Shown in pieces: positions 27,168-35,805 of a stretch of DNA of 64,000 bases (position 1 is its first letter; every line of letters starts with the position of its first letter). The position numbers were made by a program, and so were the translations under genes. Under the pieces are notes generated by a model, which saw only the letters and a program-made list of their open reading frames with translations, ran no database searches and was not told the origin of the DNA. The stretch lies in contig NZ_ATHQ01000001.1 of the NCBI RefSeq assembly GCF_000523275.1, forward strand, positions 1 through 64,000, given 5' to 3'. This DNA comes from Lebetimonas sp. JH292 (lineage in GTDB: Bacteria > Campylobacterota > Campylobacteria > Campylobacterales > Nautiliaceae).

Positions 27168-28412
27168 TTATTTTAATTTATTCATTACCAATTTAAAAAC
27201 CATTGCCATTAAACTGACCCAAAAAAGCCCAAGTCCAATTCCTGCTATTACATCACTTAGATAATGAACATTTAAATAAACTCTTGTAAATGAAATTAAC
27301 AGAGGATAAATTATACACAAAATAAGCAGTATTTTTTTATTCACTTTATCTTTAAAAATTAAATATAAACTAAAAGCAAGTGCTGTACTTAATGTGGCGT
27401 GACCTGATGGGAAAGAATAACCTCCTACTTCTATTAAATAATGCGGGGGCCTCGGTCTTTTTACTATATTTTTAATAATTTCAAATAATACCGCCGCACC
27501 TGAAACTGACGAAATAAAGAACAAAGCTTTATAATATAATTTTTTAAAAATTAAAAATAAAACTATTAAAATTATAATCATCGTAACTTCCAAAGGATTA
27601 TCAAGAGATGTTATAAAAATCATTATTTTATTAAGTAAAGGATTGTAAATTTCATGAATATGTGAACTTATGTAAAAATCCCATTTTGTAATTAATTCCA
27701 AATCGGTTACATCTTCAAGCATTTTAAAAAAAAGATAAAGCCCGAAAATGTTTAAAATTAAAAGTTTTGTATCTTCTTTTTGAAAAAATTTTTGATAATG
27801 TTTGTAAAATTTATATATAAAATAAGCAATAATTGTGGCGGCTAAAACCCCAAGACCGAAATATTTTCCATAAATTTCAAATATATCGCCTAAGAAATAT
27901 CCGCCCAAAATAAAAACAGACGCCCAGAAAACTCCTGTTAAAATATTTGCAAGAACAAATTTTTTAAAATTAGCCTTATTTGCACCGGCTAAAAATGGGA
28001 CAATCCAGCGGGTTATACTGGTAGTCCTTCCTATAAAGAGGGCTTTAATTAAATTATCGTTTATTAAAAATTTTATTTTGTTATATTTTTGGGGTGTAAT
28101 TTTTAATTTTTTAGCATGACTTTTTATATATTCTTCTCCTAATTTCCTGCCTAAATAAAACCCTATTATATCACCTATAAGCAAGCCTAAAAATGCAGTT
28201 AAAATAGCTATTTTTAAATCTACAATCCCTTTGTATGCGAAAATCCCTAAAATAACAGTATAAGTTTCCATTGGAAAAAACATTCCCAAAACCGGCAGGG
28301 ATTCAATAATTGAACCGACAAATAAAACACTAAGCAGTATTAAATTAACTGTATCTTTTGGGAAAACAGACATGTAATTAAAAAATTGTTCAATAAGCTG
28401 ATGCAGATTCAT
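27168..28412 (-). CDS. DedA-PAP2 fusion membrane protein
   Basis: This 414-residue inner-membrane protein joins two domains. Residues 1 to about 200 are DedA/SNARE-associated (SLPVLGMFFPMET, GDIIGFYLGRKLGEEYI, FIGRTTSITRWIVPFLAGANK). Residues about 230-414 are a PAP2 phosphatase with all three catalytic motifs: KRPRPPH, SFPSGHAT, and RVYLNVHYLSDV. DedA proteins include the undecaprenyl-phosphate flippases, and PAP2 enzymes include undecaprenyl-diphosphate phosphatases, so one chain could both dephosphorylate a carrier lipid and return it across the membrane. It overlaps the EI24 gene upstream by 23 bases. Confidence 0.92.
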   Translation of the reverse strand: MNLHQLIEQFFNYMSVFPKDTVNLILLSVLFVGSIIESLPVLGMFFPMETYTVILGIFAYKGIVDLKIAILTAFLGLLIGDIIGFYLGRKLGEEYIKSHAKKLKITPQKYNKIKFLINDNLIKALFIGRTTSITRWIVPFLAGANKANFKKFVLANILTGVFWASVFILGGYFLGDIFEIYGKYFGLGVLAATIIAYFIYKFYKHYQKFFQKEDTKLLILNIFGLYLFFKMLEDVTDLELITKWDFYISSHIHEIYNPLLNKIMIFITSLDNPLEVTMIIILIVLFLIFKKLYYKALFFISSVSGAAVLFEIIKNIVKRPRPPHYLIEVGGYSFPSGHATLSTALAFSLYLIFKDKVNKKILLILCIIYPLLISFTRVYLNVHYLSDVIAGIGLGLFWVSLMAMVFKLVMNKLK

Positions 28413-29091
28413 TTCTGATTTCCTTTAATTTATTTAAATTGAAATGTGTAAATAAAATTAATTGGATAATATAAACAAAAACACCAAAAAGGGGAATTAA
28501 AAATAAAGCAGCCAAAATAAATGATAAAACCAAAATAGAAAATTTATATCTTTTTTTAATAGTAAAATATTCTTTTTTATCAGCTATCATCGCTAGTGAA
28601 TCATAAAAAAGGGGTTCTTTAATTAAAATTACCCATAAAATAAGATGTACCAACATATTTAATCCAGGTACAAACATTAAAGGCAGTGCAATAATAAACA
28701 ATATAATAAATATAATATTATATTTTAATGAAACAACAACACTTCCTATAAATCTTCCAAAGCCGTTTGTTTTTAGATGATAATATTTTTCATTTATTCT
28801 CTCAACAATTTTATCTGCTATAATACCTGCAATCATAACAGATGTTATAATTAAAAGCTCATAATAAAGCAGTATTCCACCTATTGCTTCAACCAAATTG
28901 GCTATAAAATTATTAGTTCCTATAAAAGGAATATGAGAAATTATAAAAAGTATAAAATTATGTATTTGAGTGTGAAACACAAAAAACACAACTCCCCAAA
29001 AAAATGCCGCAATAATTATTGGAATAAGCGAAGTTAATAATATTTTTTTATCAAACAAATCTTTTATAGATTTTATAAATATTTCAATCAT
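28390..29091 (-). CDS. EI24 domain-containing (CysZ-like) membrane protein
   Basis: The 233-residue protein has four or more membrane helices (about 18-45, 62-95, 128-155 and 188-215) and the EI24/CysZ pattern: FIKSIKDLFDKKILLTSLIPI, ALPLMFVPGLNMLVHLILWVILIKEPLFYDSLAMI. CysZ transports sulfate in some bacteria, but EI24 family members vary and Campylobacterota versions are uncharacterised. It is the first gene of the minus operon leading to the DedA-PAP2 fusion, transcribed from the divergent control region at 29.1 kb. Confidence 0.8.
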   Translation of the reverse strand: MIEIFIKSIKDLFDKKILLTSLIPIIIAAFFWGVVFFVFHTQIHNFILFIISHIPFIGTNNFIANLVEAIGGILLYYELLIITSVMIAGIIADKIVERINEKYYHLKTNGFGRFIGSVVVSLKYNIIFIILFIIALPLMFVPGLNMLVHLILWVILIKEPLFYDSLAMIADKKEYFTIKKRYKFSILVLSFILAALFLIPLFGVFVYIIQLILFTHFNLNKLKEIRNESASAY

Positions 29092-29118
29092 AAATCTCCT
29101 TTGTACCTTATTTTTAAA

Positions 29119-29188
29119 ATATTAATAGTTTATACTGAAATGAAAATGAAATTTTTTTCATTATCATTTCATTGGCTCTATTTATAAT
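29119..29188. promoter_or_regulatory. Divergent control region with two back-to-back TTTCATT heptad pairs
   Basis: A 36-base near-perfect palindrome (29136-29171, 15 of 16 arm bases pairing, TTTT centre) consists of TTTCATT direct repeats facing both ways. Rightward: TTTCATT at 29156-29162 and 29167-29173 (11-bp period), then 9 bases, then TATAAT at 29183-29188 before the glycosyltransferase gene. Leftward on the minus strand: TTTCATT at 29151-29145 and TTTCAGT at 29140-29134 (11-bp period), then 9 bases, then TAATAT before the EI24 gene. Tandem heptads with 11-bp period are the usual layout for OmpR-family regulators. The same TTTCATT pair precedes the PAP2-DedA-RR-HK operon at 55.1 kb. A Fur-type site was considered but fits less well. 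Confidence 0.62.
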
Positions 29189-29208
29189 AAACAAAAAAAA
29201 GGTAAAAA

Positions 29209-30999
29209 ATGAAAAAAGCGCTTTTTGCAATAAGTTCACTTGGACTTGGACATGCAACAAGAACACTTCCTGTTATAAAACATTTTGCAAAAGAGTATAA
29301 AATTGATATTATAAGCTATGCAAATGCTTTGAATTTCTTAAAAGAGGAACTAAAAGAATATAATAATATTAATTTTATTGAAATTGAGGATTACCCTCCG
29401 CTTGAAAGAGGTGATGGAATTTGTTATTACCTTTATTTAATACAAGATTTGATAAAAACAAATTTAATAATAAAAAAAGAAAACAATTTTGTAAAAACCT
29501 CTTCGCAAAATTATGATTTTATTTTCAGTGACGGAAGATACGGAATTTATTCAAAAGAAATACCATCGTTTTTACTTTCTCATCAAATATCATTTGCAGT
29601 TGATAATTTTTTTAAATATTTTAAATTTTTAAGTGATATAGGTAATATTTTATATTTCAGGAATTTTAATACAGTTTTTATACCTGATTTTGAAGATATC
29701 AAATTTTCATTAGCCGGCAGACTTTCCCACAATTATCTAACCAAATTTTTTAATCATAAATACATAGGTATACTCTCTTCTTATAAAAAAATGGACTTGG
29801 AAAAAGACATAGACTATCTGTTTGTTATAAGCGGATATCTGTTAGAGAAAAAAGAACATTTTATATCAAAACTTATTGAAGAAGCTAAAAAACTTGAAGG
29901 TAAAAAGGTTTTTGTTTTAGGTGATCTTACAAAAAATGAAATTAGACAAATAAAAGAGCATAATATAACAATTTATCCAAATGTAACTAAAGAACTTAGA
30001 CTTGAACTTTTCAACAGAGCTAAAAAAATAATTTCAAGAACAGGCTATACAACTATTATGGATTTGGTTGAAATTGAAAAAAAAGCAATTCTGTTTCCTA
30101 CAAAAAACTCATCCGAACAGGAATATCTGGCCAGATATCATAAACATAAAGGATATTTTGTTATTGGAGATGAAGATAATTTTGATTTAACAGAACTTGA
30201 CGCACAGACTCAAAACATAAAACCTTTTGATTTTCCATCAAAAACAAAAGAAGCCATTAATTTAATAGATAAAACCGTTAAATCGTATTTTAAAAAAAAT
30301 TTTTTTTCAATTATTATCCCAGTGCATAATGAAGAAAAATATCTGCCAAAAGTTTTTGAAAAATTATCAGAAATTGAATATGAAAATTACGAAATTATTG
30401 CAGTTGAAAACGGCTCAACAGATAACAGCTATAAACTTTTAAAAGAATACGAACAAAAAAATAATAAATTTAAAGTTTATAAAAGCAAAAAAGGCATATC
30501 TATTGCAAAAAACGAAGGTTTGAAACATATTTCTCAAAACAGCGATTATGTTATTTTTTTAGACTGCGACACATATTTTGAAAAAGATTTTTTAAATGAG
30601 CTTAATAATTTTTTAAATAAAAACAGTAATAAACCTTATTATATAGGAACCACTTCAATAAAACCGTCTGATAGTAATTCAATTTATGATAAATTATGGT
30701 TTAAAATTTTTGACATTTTTCATAAATTTACTAAAACTTCATATTCTATTCAAATTGCAAAAAGCGATATTGCTAAAAAAATCGGGTTTGATGAAGAACT
30801 TAATTTTTCCGAAGATTTAAAATTTATAAAATATTTATTGATCTACGGTGATTTTTTCTTTGTAAATACAGATAAAGTTTATTCATCAACAAGACGTTTT
30901 ATAAAAAACGGATATTTTAAAACTGTTTTTGAATGGATTTTACAGGCAGTTATGCCTAAAAGCAAAAAAAGAAATAAAGAATATACAATTTACAGATGA
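29209..30999 (+). CDS. Two-domain glycosyltransferase (MJ1255/GT28-like plus GT2)
   Basis: The 596-residue protein fuses two transferases. Residues 1 to about 345 resemble the MJ1255/MGT-type GT-B family (KKALFAISSLGLGHATRTLPV, SDGRYGIYSKEIPSFLLSHQ, RTGYTTIMDLVEIEKKAILFPT). Residues about 362-596 are a GT-A family 2 transferase (SIIIPVHNEEKYLPKVFEKL, VENGSTDNSYKLL, FLDCDTYFEKDFL with the DxD-like acidic site). No signal peptide is seen; it probably acts at the inner face of the membrane on a lipid acceptor. It overlaps the next gene by 4 bases (ATGA). Substrates unknown. Start ATG follows AAAAGGTAAAAA. Confidence 0.88.
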   Translation: MKKALFAISSLGLGHATRTLPVIKHFAKEYKIDIISYANALNFLKEELKEYNNINFIEIEDYPPLERGDGICYYLYLIQDLIKTNLIIKKENNFVKTSSQNYDFIFSDGRYGIYSKEIPSFLLSHQISFAVDNFFKYFKFLSDIGNILYFRNFNTVFIPDFEDIKFSLAGRLSHNYLTKFFNHKYIGILSSYKKMDLEKDIDYLFVISGYLLEKKEHFISKLIEEAKKLEGKKVFVLGDLTKNEIRQIKEHNITIYPNVTKELRLELFNRAKKIISRTGYTTIMDLVEIEKKAILFPTKNSSEQEYLARYHKHKGYFVIGDEDNFDLTELDAQTQNIKPFDFPSKTKEAINLIDKTVKSYFKKNFFSIIIPVHNEEKYLPKVFEKLSEIEYENYEIIAVENGSTDNSYKLLKEYEQKNNKFKVYKSKKGISIAKNEGLKHISQNSDYVIFLDCDTYFEKDFLNELNNFLNKNSNKPYYIGTTSIKPSDSNSIYDKLWFKIFDIFHKFTKTSYSIQIAKSDIAKKIGFDEELNFSEDLKFIKYLLIYGDFFFVNTDKVYSSTRRFIKNGYFKTVFEWILQAVMPKSKKRNKEYTIYR

Positions 31000-31630
31000 G
31001 CGAATTAATAAATCATTTTATAAAAATATTAATTGAATACAAAGAAATAGCGTATTTTATTTTATTTTTCGGTTCTATGCTTGAGACCGTTATAGGTTTT
31101 TCGTTTTTTATTTACGGAGAAATTGTTTTTTTAAGCGGCGCAATTTTGGCCGGAATGGGAATACTAAATATCTGGATTGTAACATTTGTTTTATATCTTG
31201 GAGGGATAGTTGGAGATAATATAAGCTATTTTTTAGGCAGAAAATATGGAATGCAGTTATACTTTTTAAATATTTTATAAACAAAAAAAATTATAAAAAA
31301 GGTCTGAAAATATTCAGGCGTTATGGAGCTTTTAGTGCATTTATGGGAAGGCTTTTAGGACCTCTTTCATGGGTGACGCCTTTTATTTTAGGTGTTTATA
31401 AACTTGATTATAAAAAATTTCTTCCTTTTGAAACAGCAGGAGTGATAATAGGTATAGGCCAGTTTATTATAATAGGCTATCTTTTCGGCAGACATTTTGA
31501 AAAAATTCTGAGCTTTGTTTCAGGATATTTTATATTTGTTGTTTTTATCTTATTGATTTGTCTGTTATTATTTTATTATTTAAAAAAAATAAAATTTTTT
31601 CATAATTTAAAAAAACATAAAAATATTTAA
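30996..31630 (+). CDS. DedA-domain part of a frameshifted DedA-LssY protein
   Basis: Two overlapping frames carry one DedA domain. 30996-31280 gives LETVIGFSFFIYGEIVFLSGAILAG and GDNISYFLGRKYG. 31343-31630 gives GRLLGPLSWVTPFILGVYKLDYKKF. The missing middle is present in the second frame further upstream (FINKKNYKKGLKIFRRYGAFSAF), so a single base is lost near 31247-31251. At the 3' end the frame stops at 31630, but one extra A in the A5 run at 31619-31623 would fuse it to the LssY frame that follows. DedA proteins are lipid flippases; this one sits between a double glycosyltransferase and a deacetylase. Confidence 0.8.
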
Positions 31631-32364
31631 TCAAATATTTAACAACACATTCTACAGTTTTTTTAATTATTTCCACAATAATTTATTTTTCTTTTCTCTT
31701 TTTTATATTTTTTATTAACCAGCCGCATAAAACACATTACAACCCCCATCCGTATAATACTAAATTACTTAAAAAAATAAAATCTTGCAAAAATCTCGGT
31801 ACATATTACATTGATAATCCAAAACATATAATACAGCCTATAAATATTATTTTAATCTCTAAATTATCTTTAAGTGAAATTCTAAATCATGACTGGATAA
31901 AAAACGATATTTTCGGTCATAATCATATCTCTTTTAGAGAATATATTAATCTTTTAAAAGATAAAGTACCGCCAGTAAGTTCATTATATTTTTTAGGTGT
32001 GTCTCAAAATTTTGCTTATCAGTATAAAAGTAATTCACTTTCTAAAAGAGAGCATATAAGATTTTGGATTTTTAAAGATAAAAACAGTTCATTTAAAAAA
32101 TATTATGCAACAATTTCATTTGATAACGGATATGATTTTACTTTTTATCATTATTTTTTCACTCCTATTCATAAAATATCTAAAAATATCGATAAAAGCA
32201 GGGATTTTTTCTATAAATATCTAAAATCAAGAAAAGATTTAAATGTTAGTTGTAAATATATTCAGACAAAATGCAAAATAAAAGAGATAAAAGGCGACAA
32301 TGAAGCAAGTGAAGAGCAGATGTTTTATACAGACGGTAAAATTTTGGAGTGTAATATAAAATGA
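31621..32364 (+). CDS. LssY C-terminal-like domain, probably fused to the DedA domain before it
   Basis: The frame is open from just after a TAA at 31618-31620 to 32364 (247 codons) but has no standard start before GTG at 31999. It begins with a hydrophobic helix (about 31654-31722), then reads PPVSSLYFLGVSQNFAYQ, HIRFWIF, ATISFDNGYDFTF and HKISKNIDKSRDFFYKYL, the pattern of the LssY_C domain that follows DedA or PAP2 domains in other bacteria. This supports one DedA-helix-LssY protein of about 455 residues, interrupted here. LssY_C is of unknown function. It ends with a 4-base overlap with the deacetylase. Confidence 0.7.
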   Translation, partial: KYLIKYLTTHSTVFLIISTIIYFSFLFFIFFINQPHKTHYNPHPYNTKLLKKIKSCKNLGTYYIDNPKHIIQPINIILISKLSLSEILNHDWIKNDIFGHNHISFREYINLLKDKVPPVSSLYFLGVSQNFAYQYKSNSLSKREHIRFWIFKDKNSSFKKYYATISFDNGYDFTFYHYFFTPIHKISKNIDKSRDFFYKYLKSRKDLNVSCKYIQTKCKIKEIKGDNEASEEQMFYTDGKILECNIK

Positions 32365-33251
32365 AACAGATATTTATCCACGCAGATGACTATGGCAATA
32401 CAAAACATATATCAGAAGTTATATGTAAATGTATAGATGAGGGGGTATTAAATTCTGTAAGTATTATTGTAAACAGTGATGCATTAGATTATTCACTGCA
32501 ATTAATTAAAAATAAAAACATCAGAAAAGTGCTTCATCTAAACATCACAGAAGGCAAACAGCTTTCAAAACAAAATTTTCATTATTTAACCGATAACAAA
32601 GGATGTTTTTTTAGAAGTTGGCAAAGACTTTTTTTTGAATACTATTTTTTATGGAATGAAGATAAAAGAAAAGCTATAAAAGAGGAGATAAAAGAAGAGT
32701 TTAAAAATCGGATTATATTGTATTGTCAAAAGCTAAATACAAAAGATATAAATATTGATTCTCATCAGCATTTTCACACAATCCCTTTTATTACAGATAT
32801 TTTAATTGAATTAAAAAATGAAATGGATATAAAGATTTTAAATATAAGAGTTCCCAAAAGTGATTTCGTAATATCTATTAGTTCATTTGATGATTTGGTA
32901 AAATATTTGGGAATACCTGTTTTTGTATTTTTGTTATTAAATAAATTATCAAACAAAATGATTAAAAAATTTCAAAAAGAAAATATAAAACATAATGATA
33001 AATTCGTTAATACCCTGTTTTGTGGAGATATGAAACTGAAAACTATCAAAAAAGAGATAAATAATGCAAAAAATTCCAATAATATAGAAATATTACTTCA
33101 TCCCGGATATATTTCAGAAGAAGAAGCGAAAGAATTTGAAGAGAATCAGTTCAAAAAATGGTATCTGCATAAAAACAGAAAAAAAGAGAAAAATTTATTG
33201 TTGTCTAAAGAGTTACAAATTTTTGTAAATAGCTTTAGATACAATTTATAA
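32361..33251 (+). CDS. ChbG/HpnK (YdjC-like) carbohydrate deacetylase
   Basis: The 296-residue enzyme has the YdjC-family metal site: HADDYGNTKHIS near residues 7-18, DSHQHFHTIPFITD in the middle, and ILLHPGYISEE near the C-terminus. Family members remove N-acetyl groups from sugars such as diacetylchitobiose (ChbG) or hopanoid-linked glucosamine (HpnK). Overlap with the LssY frame and the glycosyltransferase upstream suggests it trims a sugar the transferase puts on a lipid. Start ATG overlaps the previous stop. Confidence 0.88.
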   Translation: MKQIFIHADDYGNTKHISEVICKCIDEGVLNSVSIIVNSDALDYSLQLIKNKNIRKVLHLNITEGKQLSKQNFHYLTDNKGCFFRSWQRLFFEYYFLWNEDKRKAIKEEIKEEFKNRIILYCQKLNTKDINIDSHQHFHTIPFITDILIELKNEMDIKILNIRVPKSDFVISISSFDDLVKYLGIPVFVFLLLNKLSNKMIKKFQKENIKHNDKFVNTLFCGDMKLKTIKKEINNAKNSNNIEILLHPGYISEEEAKEFEENQFKKWYLHKNRKKEKNLLLSKELQIFVNSFRYNL

Positions 33252-33401
33252 TTTATTTACTTTTAGAAAATTTTTTACAATTTCTTCACAAATAATTACT
33301 CCTTTTTCATCTTTTTTAACGTTTTTTATTACAAAATTTATATTTAATTTATTTTGCAACTATAAAATTTTATAAAAAATTTTTGTTTAAAGGATAGCAA
33401 A

Positions 33402-34463
33402 ATGAATTTAATTAACAAAAATAATTCATTAAAATTTACCTTTATTAAAACGCTTTTTATACCGGCTTTTACGTTTAATAACTTGCATGCATTTAATTAC
33501 TCACAAACAATGTCAAAACATTATAAAGTCAAAGATTATGTAGTAGAAAAATTTTTATCGCCTGTTTTAATGGATAAAAGTATTTTAAAAATAAGAACAT
33601 ATTATACAAAAAAAGCTCCTTATTTACATATTCACACTATTTTTGTAAAAGAAAACTTTCATAATTTAGGACTATATAATTGGAATAATAGATTTCATTC
33701 TTATATAAATATATTAGATAATAAACCATTAATTCTAAAACCCAAAACAATATACTTGATATCAAAAATTAATTTTACAAATAAAAATGATGACATTCCT
33801 GATTTAAGAAATTTTACAACCAAAAAATTAAAAAATTATTTAATTCATTCTAAATTTTTATATCATTCTATATCTTATAAAAATTTTCTTTTTTATAGAA
33901 ATATAATTAGAAAATTAATCAATGATAGATTAATATACCTAAAAAACAAAGAGTTTATATTTTTGGTAGATAGAGGAATTCAAAAAGCCTTTATTTTTAA
34001 TTATAACAAAAAATATAATAATATTAGCTATATAGGCTCTTCAAAAGTATCAACAGGAAATCCGAGATTAAACAGCAGAAATGACAGATATTTTCAAACA
34101 CCCATTATGATTATCAATAGAAAAAAATATCTCAGAGGTGACTGGAAGACAGATAAAACAAATTTTCAAGAATATGGAGCAAAAAATAATAGAATTTTTT
34201 ATTTGGGAAAACACAATATACCTATAGATGATAATTCGCATATTTTTAGAGAAGTGCATTTGGCAATACATTCTACAAATCCTATAGATACTAAATTATT
34301 GGGTCACAAAGCTTCAAGGGGATGTATTAGAATTAGTTCTAATTTGGACAAAATATTAAATAAAAGCGGTATTATTGATGGTAAAAAAGGTAAATATGTA
34401 ATTGTGATAGATTCTTCATTGAAATTAAAAGATAATATCAAACTGATTAAAAAATTTAGATAA
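33402..34463 (+). CDS. L,D-transpeptidase (YkuD domain)
   Basis: This 353-residue protein has an N-terminal hydrophobic segment (about residues 14-31) that may act as a signal or anchor, a basic Lys/Asn-rich middle and a YkuD catalytic domain near 180-353. The active site is HLAIHST near 284, then LGHKASRGCIRIS with the catalytic cysteine near 307. Such enzymes form 3-3 cross-links in peptidoglycan, anchor lipoproteins or, in Helicobacter, set cell shape (Csd6). The start has AAAGGATAGCAAA upstream. A strong hairpin terminator follows. Confidence 0.88.
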   Translation: MNLINKNNSLKFTFIKTLFIPAFTFNNLHAFNYSQTMSKHYKVKDYVVEKFLSPVLMDKSILKIRTYYTKKAPYLHIHTIFVKENFHNLGLYNWNNRFHSYINILDNKPLILKPKTIYLISKINFTNKNDDIPDLRNFTTKKLKNYLIHSKFLYHSISYKNFLFYRNIIRKLINDRLIYLKNKEFIFLVDRGIQKAFIFNYNKKYNNISYIGSSKVSTGNPRLNSRNDRYFQTPIMIINRKKYLRGDWKTDKTNFQEYGAKNNRIFYLGKHNIPIDDNSHIFREVHLAIHSTNPIDTKLLGHKASRGCIRISSNLDKILNKSGIIDGKKGKYVIVIDSSLKLKDNIKLIKKFR

Positions 34464-34472
34464 TATTTATTT

Positions 34473-34512
34473 CGTTTCTCTTTGAGAATGATTTATTCAT
34501 CAAAGAGAAACG
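34473..34512. terminator. Intrinsic terminator after the L,D-transpeptidase gene
   Basis: A perfect 13-bp stem, CGTTTCTCTTTGA at 34473-34485 and TCAAAGAGAAACG at 34500-34512, encloses a 14-base loop and is followed by ATTTTTG. It separates the plus-strand gene from the convergent ABC operon and could serve both. Confidence 0.85.
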
Positions 34513-34537
34513 ATTTTTGAAAATGCTTTTAATGCAG

Positions 34538-35050
34538 TTATTTGATTTTGCGTCTGCGCCACCACAATATTATCATAACAAAAATAATAATAAAAGGAAC
34601 ACCTATAGCTACAGGTAATATTCTTGATGGGACAACTGTTTTTTTAGGTGCTACATAAAAATGCACAATACTACTTGTTAATGGTTTGTTGCTATCAGGC
34701 AAAACAGCTGTAACAAAAAGTCCGTAATGACCTGAATTAATCAAACGAATAGTCCAGTTAGTTTGATATACCCCTTTAATAGGTAAACTGGAGATATGAA
34801 CAGCCTTTTGTGCAGCCCAATCTTCCAAATCTACAGGATGTTCTTTCCCTTTATCTAAATTTACCAATGATAAATAAAGAACCACACCTTTTAGCTCACT
34901 TTTTGAGTTATTTGTAATAGTGGAATAAAATGTTGGTTTATCCCCCATTTGTAATGTTTTAGACAATTTTTCCGCTTTAAAATCAATAGAAACACTTTGA
35001 GCATACAGGGAAAATGACATAATTAAAAGAAATAAAATAATTTTTTTCAT
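34538..35050 (-). CDS. Exported single-span protein of the ABC exporter operon
   Basis: The 170-residue protein has a signal peptide (KKIILFLLIMSFSLYAQS), an immunoglobulin-like beta domain (about 20-125) and a C-terminal membrane helix (about 144-163) ending in RRRK, so most of it faces the periplasm. It was not matched to a named family. It is the last gene of an operon with an ABC ATPase and permease, overlapping the permease by 4 bases, which makes it a likely accessory subunit. Confidence 0.65.
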   Translation of the reverse strand: MKKIILFLLIMSFSLYAQSVSIDFKAEKLSKTLQMGDKPTFYSTITNNSKSELKGVVLYLSLVNLDKGKEHPVDLEDWAAQKAVHISSLPIKGVYQTNWTIRLINSGHYGLFVTAVLPDSNKPLTSSIVHFYVAPKKTVVPSRILPVAIGVPFIIIFVMIILWWRRRKIK

Positions 35051-35805
35051 AATAATCTCTCCTTTTTAGTGGTTTTAACGACAATAACAATAGATACAAT
35101 TGCATATATTAGAATAATTCCCATTCGGATTGCCTGAACAGAAAATGGTTCACTATCAATAATTACAGAATCTAATATATTTATCGCATCACCAAACGGA
35201 TTTACATAATCCATAATTTTACCAAGCCCTGCTTTTCTCATTACCGGGGAAATAAGTAACGGAGTAGATGAAATAAGCACTATAGCAAGCATAATCATCA
35301 AACTGTTTTTCATACTGTTTATAAATTGAGATATTAAAATAGCAACAGATGTATAAATAATACTAAGCATCCAACCAATAAAAAAAAGATATACAAGTCC
35401 AACCACAACATTTTGCCCGCTACTTCCAACAGCTACAAAATATGGTAATCCTATAAAAAACAGTAAAAAGTAAAGAAATGATGAAAAAGCAAGCTTAGAA
35501 AGAATAATCTGTTTAGCGTCAATAGGGGTTATTAGTAATGTTTCAAGTGTTCTGCGCTCTCTTTCACCTGCAATAGCATCACTGCCGTAAACGGAAGATA
35601 TAAGCATCATTAAAGCCAGTACAATTCCGCTTATCATATATAATGCCTGTGCATTGTCTAAAAGACTCAATTCCGTATTGGTAACCAAAAGTATAGAAAA
35701 GAGAGACAGTATAACAGATACCGCTAAGAAATAAAAAAGACCCTTTACTGAAAAAAACAGTTCCCCAAACTCTTTTTTAATTAAAGTTTTTGAAAAAGAC
35801 ATCAT
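35047..35805 (-). CDS. ABC-2 type permease (NosY/GldF-like)
   Basis: The 252-residue permease has six predicted membrane helices and the ABC-2 pattern SDAIAGERERRTLETLLITPIDAKQIILSKL near residues 74-104, shared with NosY and GldF. It follows the ATPase with a 4-base overlap, so the pair forms one exporter. The substrate cannot be told. Confidence 0.88.
   Translation of the reverse strand: MMSFSKTLIKKEFGELFFSVKGLFYFLAVSVILSLFSILLVTNTELSLLDNAQALYMISGIVLALMMLISSVYGSDAIAGERERRTLETLLITPIDAKQIILSKLAFSSFLYFLLFFIGLPYFVAVGSSGQNVVVGLVYLFFIGWMLSIIYTSVAILISQFINSMKNSLMIMLAIVLISSTPLLISPVMRKAGLGKIMDYVNPFGDAINILDSVIIDSEPFSVQAIRMGIILIYAIVSIVIVVKTTKKERLL

Noticed and set aside
29136-29171. Fur-box reading of the 29.1-kb palindrome
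   Set aside because: ATGATAATGAAA resembles a Fur half-site, but the 11-bp TTTCATT period and its match at 55.1 kb fit an OmpR-type site better.
33246-33362. Minus-strand frame of about 37 codons (QNKLNINFVIKNVKKDEKGVIICEEIVKNFLKVNKL)
   Set aside because: Composition looks coding, but it has only a TTG start, no ribosome site and no recognised family. It may be a gene fragment; too weak to annotate.
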